This document shows, piece after piece, positions 1 to 6,587 of a DNA stretch of 33,715 bases (its first letter is position 1; every line of letters starts with the position of its first letter). The translations under genes and the position numbers were made by a program. The DNA is from CBDUJZ01 sp047629415 (GTDB lineage Bacteria > Myxococcota_A > Bradymonadia > REDH01): the NCBI GenBank assembly GCA_047629415.1, contig JBLHWZ010000024.1, forward strand, positions 1 to 33,715, read 5' to 3'. The notes under the pieces were generated by a model. The model made no database searches. It was not told the origin of the DNA and saw only the letters and a list, made by a program, of their open reading frames with translations.

Positions 1-251
1 CGAAGACGGAAATGCACAACTGGGACGCAGTTGAGACCTGGGAATCCCTCCAGTTCTCGATCGCTGACCCGTTCCTCTTCGCCTACCAGTACAACTCGGA
101 AGGCGTCGAGAACGCATCACGCTTCACTGCTTCGGCGTTCGGCGACCTCGACGAAGACTCGATCGGTTCGACCTTCGTCCGCTTCGGCTCCGTCATCGAG
201 ATGGAAGTCCGCGGTTCGGCCGGTGTCTACATCGCAAACGAGCTCGAGTAA
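1..251 (+). CDS. Type IV pilin, C-terminal part (5' end outside window)
   Basis: The open frame enters from the left edge (first complete codon at base 3) and ends with TAA at 249-251, giving about 82 C-terminal residues. These are identical to the C-terminus of the complete pilin encoded at 592-1107. Over 309 bp the DNA differs at only two positions, both synonymous codon changes (bases 128 and 237). The start, the prepilin cleavage motif and the promoter are outside the window. Two adjacent near-identical copies imply recent tandem duplication or ongoing gene conversion. Whether the N-terminal half also matches cannot be seen. The product should be a major or alternative pilin subunit processed by prepilin peptidase and assembled in the inner membrane. 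Confidence 0.88.
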   Translation, partial: KTEMHNWDAVETWESLQFSIADPFLFAYQYNSEGVENASRFTASAFGDLDEDSIGSTFVRFGSVIEMEVRGSAGVYIANELE

Positions 252-273
252 GCGCTTCCGCGCCCTCGCACCT

Positions 274-307
274 AAGGTCGGCCTCGTGCCGGCCTTTGGT
301 CGTTTTT
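274..307 (+). terminator. Rho-independent terminator after the first pilin
   Basis: A 9-bp stem (AAGGTCGGC at 274-282 pairing with GCCGGCCTT at 288-296, one G-U pair) with a 5-nt loop is followed by a T-rich stretch ending in TTTTT at 303-307. It sits 23 bp after the pilin stop. The same structure follows the second pilin. Confidence 0.75.
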
Positions 308-419
308 GGTCCCACGAATTTACGGTCCGAAAGGCAGTGTGGCGCTCCGTCAGACCGAGGCTGGCGTGTGGGGTATCTGCCGTCCGTGTCGACTGGCGCA
401 ATTTGGCGCCGCCGATGTC

Positions 420-446
420 TCTGGGTGACGAAAACCGTCACCCAGA
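420..446. promoter_or_regulatory. Perfect inverted repeat, candidate activator-binding site upstream of pilA
   Basis: Two 11-base arms (TCTGGGTGACG at 420-430 and CGTCACCCAGA at 436-446) are perfect reverse complements separated by 5 nt (AAAAC). No T-run follows, so it does not look like a terminator. The centre lies about 88 bp upstream of the start site predicted from the sigma-54 motif at 495-510. That is a usual position for an enhancer-binding protein of the NtrC/PilR class. Assignment to PilR is inference. Confidence 0.55.
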
Positions 447-494
447 ATGATGCTTGGCGGCGGGAATCCCACAGAATCACTAGGATCGAGATTT

Positions 495-510
495 TGGCAC
501 GGCCTTCGCA
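495..510 (+). promoter_or_regulatory. Sigma-54 (RpoN) -24/-12 promoter of pilA
   Basis: TGGCAC at 495-500, a 5-bp spacer, then TCGCA at 506-510 matches the sigma-54 consensus TGGCAC-N5-TTGCA with one mismatch. The GG and GC dinucleotides are 12 bp apart, as required. The transcript would start near 521, leaving a leader of about 70 nt before the pilin ATG. Sigma-54/PilR control of pilA is well known in Pseudomonas and Myxococcus. Confidence 0.75.
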
Positions 511-591
511 AAGCCAGTTACCATGCTGGAGACCCGCTATGGTGGCGCTTCTCGTTAGCTTTTTCCTCCACGATTAGTCCCAGACAAAATC

Positions 592-1107
592 ATGTTGAAG
601 AACCGCAAAGGTTTCACCCTTATCGAGCTGATGATCGTTGTTGCGATCCTCGGAATTCTTGCCGCCGTCGCCATCCCGGCATTCCTTAAGTACATCAAGC
701 GCGCCAAGACGTCGGAAGCGACGATGAACGTTCGTAAGTTGTACGACGGCTCGGTCACGTACTTCGCTTCGGAGCACGTCGACACCCTCGGCGACATCCT
801 CTCCGCTCAGTTCCCAGCAGCAGCGACCCTTAAGCCGGCCGCTCTGATTGGCGCGACGAAGACGGAAATGCACAACTGGGACGCAGTTGAGACCTGGGAA
901 TCCCTCCAGTTCTCGATCGCTGACCCGTTCCTCTTCGCCTACCAGTACAACTCGGAAGGCGTCGAGAACGCATCACGCTTCACCGCTTCGGCGTTCGGCG
1001 ACCTCGACGAAGACTCGATCGGTTCGACCTTCGTCCGCTTCGGCTCCGTCATCGAGATGGAAGTCCGCGGTTCGGCCGGTGTCTACATCGCGAACGAGCT
1101 CGAGTAA
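592..1107 (+). CDS. pilA: Type IV pilin (PilA-like)
   Basis: This 171-aa protein starts with a short leader MLKNRKG followed by FTLIELMIVVAILGILA, the classic prepilin peptidase site: cleavage after G7, methylation of F8, Glu at mature position 5. The hydrophobic N-terminal helix spans about residues 8-35 and is followed by a soluble head with no Cys pair. That is the usual deltaproteobacterial pilin layout and length. The ATG has no obvious Shine-Dalgarno sequence but is fixed by the leader. A sigma-54 promoter lies upstream and a terminator downstream. From about residue 90 onward it is identical to the truncated pilin at the left edge. The product is the likely subunit of pili used in twitching or gliding motility, adhesion or predation. 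It is an alternative or duplicate major pilin rather than a minor pseudopilin, judged from size and context. Confidence 0.93.
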   Translation: MLKNRKGFTLIELMIVVAILGILAAVAIPAFLKYIKRAKTSEATMNVRKLYDGSVTYFASEHVDTLGDILSAQFPAAATLKPAALIGATKTEMHNWDAVETWESLQFSIADPFLFAYQYNSEGVENASRFTASAFGDLDEDSIGSTFVRFGSVIEMEVRGSAGVYIANELE

Positions 1108-1165
1108 GCGCTTCCGCGCCCTCGCACCTAAGGTCGGCCTCGTGCCGGCCTTTGGTCGTTTTTGG
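857..1165 (+). repeat. Pilin tandem duplication, copy B (3' part)
   Basis: Partner of the copy at 1-309: 307 of 309 bases are identical, including the downstream terminator. Sequences diverge at base 1166. Confidence 0.97.
1130..1163 (+). terminator. Rho-independent terminator after the second pilin
   Basis: Same 9-bp stem (1130-1138 with 1144-1152) and 5-nt loop as after the first copy, followed by TTTTT at 1159-1163. It would limit read-through from the strong pilin promoter into the gene cluster starting at 1250. Confidence 0.75.
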
Positions 1166-1249
1166 CCTCCAAACGCGCTGGGATCCGTGCGGAAAGCCTG
1201 TCGTCATTCTTGACCGCGTCGACGCCAACGGCGATCGTGCAGTGACATT

Positions 1250-2188
1250 ATGCGCTCACTTTTTCAGTACATCGTTCGCCTCCTGTTTGGAGCCTGGTTT
1301 GAGAGCTCTTCAAGGGAGCGAGCTCGGCTCGTGATCCTTGTCACGGCGATGATGACCTGCGGAATTCTCGTCGCGCTCAATAAGGTGAGCGCGCAACAGG
1401 ATCGGGACGTGGAGATTCTCACGACCGAGGAGATCGCTGCGTCCGTGCCATCCGGGCAAGCGCTGACCTTGCTCGCCATGGGTCACAACGAAGCGATGGC
1501 CGACTTGCTCTGGCTCAACGCTCTCTCGTTCTATGGCCGCTACCGCATCATCAACGATGACGTCGAGTGGCTCGACCCCCACATCAACGCGATCGTCGAA
1601 GTCGATCCGAAGTTTCGGCGCGTCTACGAGTGGGCGGGTGCCGTCATCATGTATGGCGGGGTGATCAATAACGAGAGCGTGATGGCGACCAACCGCGTTC
1701 TCGAGCGCGGGGTTGAGCGTTTTCCTTACGACTGGTCGCTCCGGATGATGCTCGGGATCAACTATGTCTACGAACTGATCCCACGCACGCGCGCCGAACT
1801 GGAACTTGAGACGGAGTGGCGTCGCTACGGGACAGAACAACTTGCAGTCGGCGCCGGCTTGCCGAACGCCCCCGAAACCTTGCGGCTGGCCTCTACCTCG
1901 ATGCTACGTCGTCGCGCCGGCTGGGAGCGCATCGCCCGGTCGCTAGAAGAGGTGTACTTGATGACAGCTGCGGATGAGGCTCGAACGATCCGTTCGCACA
2001 TCCACTCCCATCTTCTCCAAGCAGACGGCGCGGCCTTGCTCCGGCACCGCGAAGCCATGCTTGCGCTCGACCGCAGTAGTAACTGGGGATTCGACGAGAC
2101 GGACCTGACCCTCTATCTGAATCCGGAACCGCTCCTTCAATTCGAGCCGGATGAGCTCGAACCTCCCATCTTTGCGCTGACTCGATGA
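1250..2188 (+). CDS. Membrane-anchored helical-repeat (TPR-like) protein of the pilus locus
   Basis: This 312-aa protein has one clear membrane segment near the N-terminus (about residues 26-46), preceded by basic residues. The rest is a long, mostly helical extracytoplasmic domain with TPR-like spacing, including stretches such as ADLLWLNALSFYGRY and the aromatic/acidic pattern near residues 95-130. I do not recognise a named family with certainty. It occupies the position of pilG of M. xanthus, between pilA and the ABC transporter genes, so it may be a PilG-like accessory factor; this is positional inference only. Its stop overlaps the next ATG (ATGA), so it appears translationally coupled to the sugar-modifying genes. 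No strong Shine-Dalgarno sequence is visible before the chosen ATG. Confidence 0.75.
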   Translation: MRSLFQYIVRLLFGAWFESSSRERARLVILVTAMMTCGILVALNKVSAQQDRDVEILTTEEIAASVPSGQALTLLAMGHNEAMADLLWLNALSFYGRYRIINDDVEWLDPHINAIVEVDPKFRRVYEWAGAVIMYGGVINNESVMATNRVLERGVERFPYDWSLRMMLGINYVYELIPRTRAELELETEWRRYGTEQLAVGAGLPNAPETLRLASTSMLRRRAGWERIARSLEEVYLMTAADEARTIRSHIHSHLLQADGAALLRHREAMLALDRSSNWGFDETDLTLYLNPEPLLQFEPDELEPPIFALTR

Positions 2189-3135
2189 TCCAAGGCGAAA
2201 CCATACTCCTGACCGGCGGTGCCGGCTTCATTGGCACCCGACTCTGTGAGGAGCTCTGCGAGCGGAACACGCTTCGCGTTCTGGATACGTTCTCACGGAA
2301 CAGCTGGGAAACCACTCGCCTGCGCGGATTCGACAATGTTGAGCTCATCCGCGGCGATGTTCGGAAACTTGAAGACATGAAGCGCGCCGCGGAGGGTGTC
2401 ACTCGAATCGTTCACCTCGCATCGATCGCTGGGGTTGGCACCGTGCTTAACAACCCGGCGTTAACCATGGACGTCGCGCTGACCGGTACGAAGAACGCGT
2501 TGGAGGTTGGCCGTGAGAACGGGTGTCAACGCGTCGTCACCTTCTCCACCTCAGAGGTTTTTGGTCGATTCGCTTGGGACGTTAAAGAGTCGGACGTCAC
2601 GCCGATCGGTGCCGTGGGCGAACCGCGTTGGACCTACGCCTGCGCCAAGATTGCGACAGAGCATTTGGCCAACGCTTACTTCCGAGAGTTTGATCTTCCG
2701 ACCGTCTCGCTGCGTCCGTTCAACGTGTACGGACCGGGGCAAGTCGGCGAGGGCGCGATTCATAACTTCATCAGGAAGGTCGTCTCCGGCGAGGCGATTA
2801 CCGTGAACAACGATGGGCGCCAGATTCGGTCATGGTGCTATGTCGATGACATGGTGGAAGGAACCCTCCGAGCGCTCGAGTCCGACTCGGCGCCCGGTGA
2901 GTCGTTCAACATTGGGAACCCCGCTGCGACCATCACCGTGCTTCGGCTCGCGGAATTGGTCGCGCGAATCGCAGGTGTGGAGCCGAAGATCGAGTTCGTA
3001 CGTAAAGACTACCCCGACGTCGAAACCCGCGTTCCGAACGCCGACAAAGCGAGGAATCTACTGGGTTTTGAGGCGAAGGTCGGGCTCGAAGAGGGCTTGG
3101 CACGCACGGTCGCTTGGTACCGGGAGAACGCATGA
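2185..3135 (+). CDS. NAD-dependent NDP-sugar epimerase/dehydratase (extended SDR)
   Basis: The 316-aa product is a full-length extended short-chain dehydrogenase/reductase. It has the N-terminal NAD-binding motif TGGAGFIG (G11, G14, G17), the catalytic STSEVFG segment at 121-127 and YxxxK (Y151, K155). It also has the sugar-binding RPFNVYGPGQ segment and a C-terminal LGFEAKVGLEEGL motif typical of UDP-glucuronate decarboxylases, NDP-hexose 4,6-dehydratases and 4-epimerases. The exact substrate cannot be fixed by eye. The ATG overlaps the preceding stop (ATGA) and its own stop overlaps the aminotransferase start. With the aminotransferases at 3132 and 8443 it probably makes a keto or amino NDP-sugar in the cytoplasm. 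Confidence 0.9.
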   Translation: MIQGETILLTGGAGFIGTRLCEELCERNTLRVLDTFSRNSWETTRLRGFDNVELIRGDVRKLEDMKRAAEGVTRIVHLASIAGVGTVLNNPALTMDVALTGTKNALEVGRENGCQRVVTFSTSEVFGRFAWDVKESDVTPIGAVGEPRWTYACAKIATEHLANAYFREFDLPTVSLRPFNVYGPGQVGEGAIHNFIRKVVSGEAITVNNDGRQIRSWCYVDDMVEGTLRALESDSAPGESFNIGNPAATITVLRLAELVARIAGVEPKIEFVRKDYPDVETRVPNADKARNLLGFEAKVGLEEGLARTVAWYRENA

Positions 3136-4229
3136 TCACCCTCTGTGCGCCGCGCTTTGGCGACATCGATCGCGCCCGAGTTGAGCAGGTGCTGCAGAGC
3201 GGCATGCTGGTCCAGGGGGCGATGGTCGCCGAGCTCGAACGCGCCCTCGAGGGTTCTCTCGGCACGCCAGCGGTCGCCTGTCAAAGTGGGACCGCCGCGC
3301 TGCACATTGCATTGCAGGTGCTCGGCATTGGCCCCGGCGACGAGGTCGTCGTCCCGGCTTTCACTTGGCCGTCAGCCGCGCATGCGGTCGTGAACGTTGG
3401 GGCCAAGCCACGCTTCGTCGACATCGACGCCGACACGCTAAACCTCGACCCGGACGCGCTCGAAGCGGTCATCACCCCGAAGACAAAGGCGCTGCTGCCG
3501 ATTCATCAATTCGGCATTCCAGCGCCAATGCGCGCGGTGATGCGTGTTGCCAACACGCACGGGCTTCGCGTCATCGAAGACGCGGCCTGCGCTATCGGCT
3601 CGGTCTGTGAAGACGGACTGGCCGGTACGATCGGCGATGTGGGCTGCTTCAGTTTCCACCCGCGCAAGGTCGTGACGACTGGTGAGGGTGGGGCTGTTGT
3701 CAGCAACGATCCAGCTCTTATCGATGGGCTGAGAATCTGGAGGAATCACGGACAGGATCCCTCTCTGGGCCTGGAGCGCTTTGTGGCATGCGGCGTCAAC
3801 TATCGAATGCCCGAGCTCTCTGCAGCCATCGGAATTGCGCAAGTGGACCGACTCGACGCGATCCTAGAACACCGACGCAGACTGGGTCGGCGGTATATCG
3901 ATGGTCTGGCCGGAATCAGCGGCGTCTCGGTTCCTGGCGGCGTGCAGTCTGAAGGGAACAACTTTCAGTCGTTCGTCGTCGACGTCGACGCGGAGCGCAG
4001 AGATCGGTTCATGACGAAATTACTTGCGGCCGGTGTGCAGAACACCATCGGCACCTACGCTGTCGCGGAACAACCGGTCTGGCGGGACCGGGGTGTTGTC
4101 GCTGATGCGTTCCCGAATGCGAGCGCCGCGATGCGCCGCCTGGTGACGTTGCCCTTGCATGAGGGCATGAATGAGGCTGCCGTCGACACGGTCGTCGAAG
4201 CTGTCCGTCACATCGCTGAGGACTCCTAG
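3132..4229 (+). CDS. DegT/DnrJ/EryC1/StrS-family PLP sugar aminotransferase
   Basis: A 365-aa fold-type I aminotransferase. The PLP lysine is K179 in SFHPRKVVTTGEGG, and D150 in RVIEDAAC should contact the pyridine nitrogen. The substrate loop ACQSGTAALHIA and the PAFTWPSAA segment are typical of the family. I chose the ATG at 3132 because it overlaps the epimerase stop (ATGA) and gives the normal N-terminus; an in-frame start 18 bases upstream is less likely. The reaction is presumably transfer of an amino group from glutamate to a 3- or 4-keto NDP-sugar made by the neighbouring epimerase/dehydratase. It differs clearly from the second DegT enzyme of this cluster, so the two probably act on different sugars or carbons. 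Confidence 0.92.
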   Translation: MITLCAPRFGDIDRARVEQVLQSGMLVQGAMVAELERALEGSLGTPAVACQSGTAALHIALQVLGIGPGDEVVVPAFTWPSAAHAVVNVGAKPRFVDIDADTLNLDPDALEAVITPKTKALLPIHQFGIPAPMRAVMRVANTHGLRVIEDAACAIGSVCEDGLAGTIGDVGCFSFHPRKVVTTGEGGAVVSNDPALIDGLRIWRNHGQDPSLGLERFVACGVNYRMPELSAAIGIAQVDRLDAILEHRRRLGRRYIDGLAGISGVSVPGGVQSEGNNFQSFVVDVDAERRDRFMTKLLAAGVQNTIGTYAVAEQPVWRDRGVVADAFPNASAAMRRLVTLPLHEGMNEAAVDTVVEAVRHIAEDS

Positions 4230-4231
4230 GT

Positions 4232-5179
4232 ATGGCGATAATCTCCTTAAAAGGACTGCAGAAGTCCTTTCGAATCGGCTTCTTCATGAAAGAGGTGGTC
4301 GCAGTCCGCGACTCGACCTTCGACGTGATGGAAGGCGAGGCCTTTGGCATCGTAGGTGCCAACGGTGCAGGTAAAACCACGACCATCAAGATGTTGATGG
4401 GCCTCATCCGACCGGATGCGGGTAGCGCTACGATCGACGGAATCTCAATCCGCGAGCGGGAAGCGCGCGCTCGGGTGGCGTATCTGCCCGAGACCCCCAA
4501 CTTTTATGACTACTTAAAGCCCGCTGAGCTGCTCGATTACTTCGGCGATCTCTACGGGATGGACCGCTCGGAGAAGAAGAAGCGGATTCCGCTACTGATA
4601 GAACGAGTCGGGTTGACCGCCGCGGTCGATAAGCCGCTCCGGAAGTTCTCTAAGGGCATGTTGCAGCGAATCGGACTGGCGCAGGCTCTGCTACCAGACT
4701 CGCGGATCATTATCCTCGACGAGCCGCAGTCTGGTCTCGACCCGCTGGGTCGCAAGGACGTCCGCGACCTCATTCTTGAGGAGAAGGGCAAAGGAAAAAC
4801 GATCATGATGTGCAGCCACGTTCTGCATGATGTCGAGTCGGTATGCGATCGCATCGCGATCCTCCACGCTGGGCGTGTCACTCGCGTCGGCGACCTAGCG
4901 ACGCTCCTCAAGAGCGTCAGCTCGAGTATCGAAGTCGGTATTCGGCTCGATGATGCGGAAGCGCTCGGTCAAATGACGACCATTGGCGGAGAGTTCGTCG
5001 AACGTACGGATGGTACCAAGATGTTCACGGTCTCGGATTCGGCCAAGTCAAACGAGTTGGTGAAGCGCACGCTCGATGCTGGCGGCATCATCGAACAGGT
5101 CATCCCACACCGCGGGAGCCTAGAAGATCTGTTCACCCAAGAAGCGCTGCGAACTGACTCTCCGGAGGACGACCGATGA
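4232..5179 (+). CDS. ABC transporter ATP-binding protein (PilH-like by position)
   Basis: The 315-aa ATPase carries Walker A GANGAGKTT (42-50), the signature FSKGMLQR (139-146), Walker B IIILDEP followed by SGLDP (about 158-171) and the H-loop histidine H196. The long C-terminal extension after residue 225 is typical of exporters of the CcmA/NosF type. It starts 2 bp after the aminotransferase stop and its stop overlaps the permease start. In M. xanthus, an ABC ATPase (PilH) and permease (PilI) are encoded just downstream of pilA and are needed for pilus assembly. Size, order and neighbourhood fit that pair, but identity is inferred, and export of a polysaccharide precursor is an alternative. 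Confidence 0.92.
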   Translation: MAIISLKGLQKSFRIGFFMKEVVAVRDSTFDVMEGEAFGIVGANGAGKTTTIKMLMGLIRPDAGSATIDGISIREREARARVAYLPETPNFYDYLKPAELLDYFGDLYGMDRSEKKKRIPLLIERVGLTAAVDKPLRKFSKGMLQRIGLAQALLPDSRIIILDEPQSGLDPLGRKDVRDLILEEKGKGKTIMMCSHVLHDVESVCDRIAILHAGRVTRVGDLATLLKSVSSSIEVGIRLDDAEALGQMTTIGGEFVERTDGTKMFTVSDSAKSNELVKRTLDAGGIIEQVIPHRGSLEDLFTQEALRTDSPEDDR

Positions 5180-5943
5180 GACAATTTTTGGCCATCGCTT
5201 TGTCGACGTTCCGGGAGGCGGTCCGGAACAAAATCCTCTATTCGATTCTGGTCTTTGCCATCGCGCTCATCGCATTGGCGCTGGGCATCGGAGCGGCATC
5301 GCTCTCGCAGAACGAGCGCATCCTGAAGGACGTCGGTCTCTTCGCGATGCACTTCTTCTCCAACATCATCGCGGTCTTCATGGGCGTGACGATGGTCTTC
5401 CAGGAGTTGCAGCGGAAGACGATCTACAACGTACTGTCGAAACCGGTTTCCCGATTCACGTACTTCTTCGGGAAGTACACAGGAATGGCGGCTGTACTAG
5501 CGGTCCAACTCGTCGTGATGACCGTCGCGCTGATCTTTATCATGAAGGTTCGGGCGGACCTGGTGCCGATAGAGTTCTTCTATGCTGCGTGGCTAGCATA
5601 TGTTGAGTGCCTGCTGATTCTCGGCTTCGCGCTCTTCTTCTCGTCGTTCTCGACGCCTTACGTGTCGGGCTTTCTGACACTCGGTGTTTGGAGCGTCGGC
5701 GGCCTGCTGCAAAACCTCGCGCTGCATCATCAGGACATGGATCTGGGCTTCAGTCGCGCGCTGGCCGGATTCTTCGTAGCGGTCTCTCCCGACCTCAGCT
5801 TCTTTAATCTAGCCACACAATTGGCCTACTCAGTGCCGGTCGACGGTGCCTACGTGCTACACGCCTCATTCTATGGGCTTTCGTACACGGCGTTGCTGCT
5901 GTTGGCGGGGTCTGCGATCTTCGCGAGGCGCGACTTCATATGA
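5176..5943 (+). CDS. ABC-2 type transporter permease (PilI-like by position)
   Basis: The 255-aa membrane protein has about six hydrophobic segments (approximately 21-41, 54-76, 103-123, 134-157, 163-183 and 233-250). The amphipathic N-terminus and the FQELQRKTIYNVLSKPVSR segment between TM2 and TM3 are typical of NosY/ABC-2 permeases. The ATG overlaps the stop of the ATPase gene, so the two subunits are surely partners. The pair corresponds in order and size to PilH-PilI of M. xanthus. The natural substrate of that transporter is not known to me. Confidence 0.88.
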   Translation: MRQFLAIALSTFREAVRNKILYSILVFAIALIALALGIGAASLSQNERILKDVGLFAMHFFSNIIAVFMGVTMVFQELQRKTIYNVLSKPVSRFTYFFGKYTGMAAVLAVQLVVMTVALIFIMKVRADLVPIEFFYAAWLAYVECLLILGFALFFSSFSTPYVSGFLTLGVWSVGGLLQNLALHHQDMDLGFSRALAGFFVAVSPDLSFFNLATQLAYSVPVDGAYVLHASFYGLSYTALLLLAGSAIFARRDFI

Positions 5944-6587
5944 GCAACGGAGGCGTCACCCCCGGCGCCGTGGTGCGCGCCTGCGCCGCACTGGTCCTCT
6001 TCGGTCTGGCTCTGCTCTACGTCCGCGCGGCGACGGAGTCGCGTCACGAATACAGCCTCGGGGAGGCCGCCGAGACGGGTGACGACTGGGAGTCAGCGGT
6101 GCTGCACTACCGGCACTCCGTTCAGTGGCATGCGCCTGGCCTCGGACGGTCGGCCGAAGCGTTCACAGCGTTGGTCCGAATCGGGGATGCGAGAAGCGCG
6201 GAGGGGAACATCAGCGCAGCGTTGGTTTCGTACCGTAGCGCCCGCTTTTCAGCGATGGCGACCCGTCATTTGACGACCCCGTTCTCCGACGATCTCCCCG
6301 CGCTTCATGGCAAGATCGCGGCACTGATGGCCCAGCAGACTGGAGGCGGGGTCGAGGCCGCTGAAGGGTATGCGGCTGAGCTCGACAGCTACGAGGATCG
6401 CCGCCCAAACCCGGTGCTCTCGCTCTGCGCTTGCGCCGGTTTCTTTGGCTGGCTAGCCGCGCTCTCGATGCTCGCGTGGCGTGGCTTCAGTTCTGAGGGC
6501 TCGGTTAACGGCAAACCGTTCCGCTGGTGGTTCGGAGTATCGATGCTCTGCCTCATCGTCTGGCTTGTCAGCGTGCGATACGCCTGA
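5940..6587 (+). CDS. Small membrane protein with TPR-like middle segment
   Basis: A 215-aa protein not assignable to a named family. It has an N-terminal membrane segment (11-28), a soluble helical stretch (40-150) with tetratricopeptide-like alternation of small and aromatic residues around GEAAETGDDWESAVLHY, and two C-terminal membrane segments (about 158-180 and 197-212). The start overlaps the permease stop (ATGA) and the stop overlaps the next gene by one base (TGATG), placing it firmly within the transporter/GT-C operon. It may be an accessory subunit of the ABC transporter or a scaffold between it and the pilus machinery. That role is inference from position. Confidence 0.75.
   Translation: MSNGGVTPGAVVRACAALVLFGLALLYVRAATESRHEYSLGEAAETGDDWESAVLHYRHSVQWHAPGLGRSAEAFTALVRIGDARSAEGNISAALVSYRSARFSAMATRHLTTPFSDDLPALHGKIAALMAQQTGGGVEAAEGYAAELDSYEDRRPNPVLSLCACAGFFGWLAALSMLAWRGFSSEGSVNGKPFRWWFGVSMLCLIVWLVSVRYA

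Larger units (their letters stand above)
1..309 (+). repeat. Pilin tandem duplication, copy A (3' part)
   Basis: This segment matches 857-1165 with a constant offset of 856 bp and two mismatches. Identity runs through the stop codon and the terminator hairpin and stops abruptly at base 310. The left boundary is beyond the window. Confidence 0.97.

Noticed and set aside
420..446. Reading the inverted repeat as a second terminator of the upstream pilin
   Set aside because: No T-run follows, a good terminator already exists at 274-307, and its distance from the sigma-54 motif fits a binding site better.
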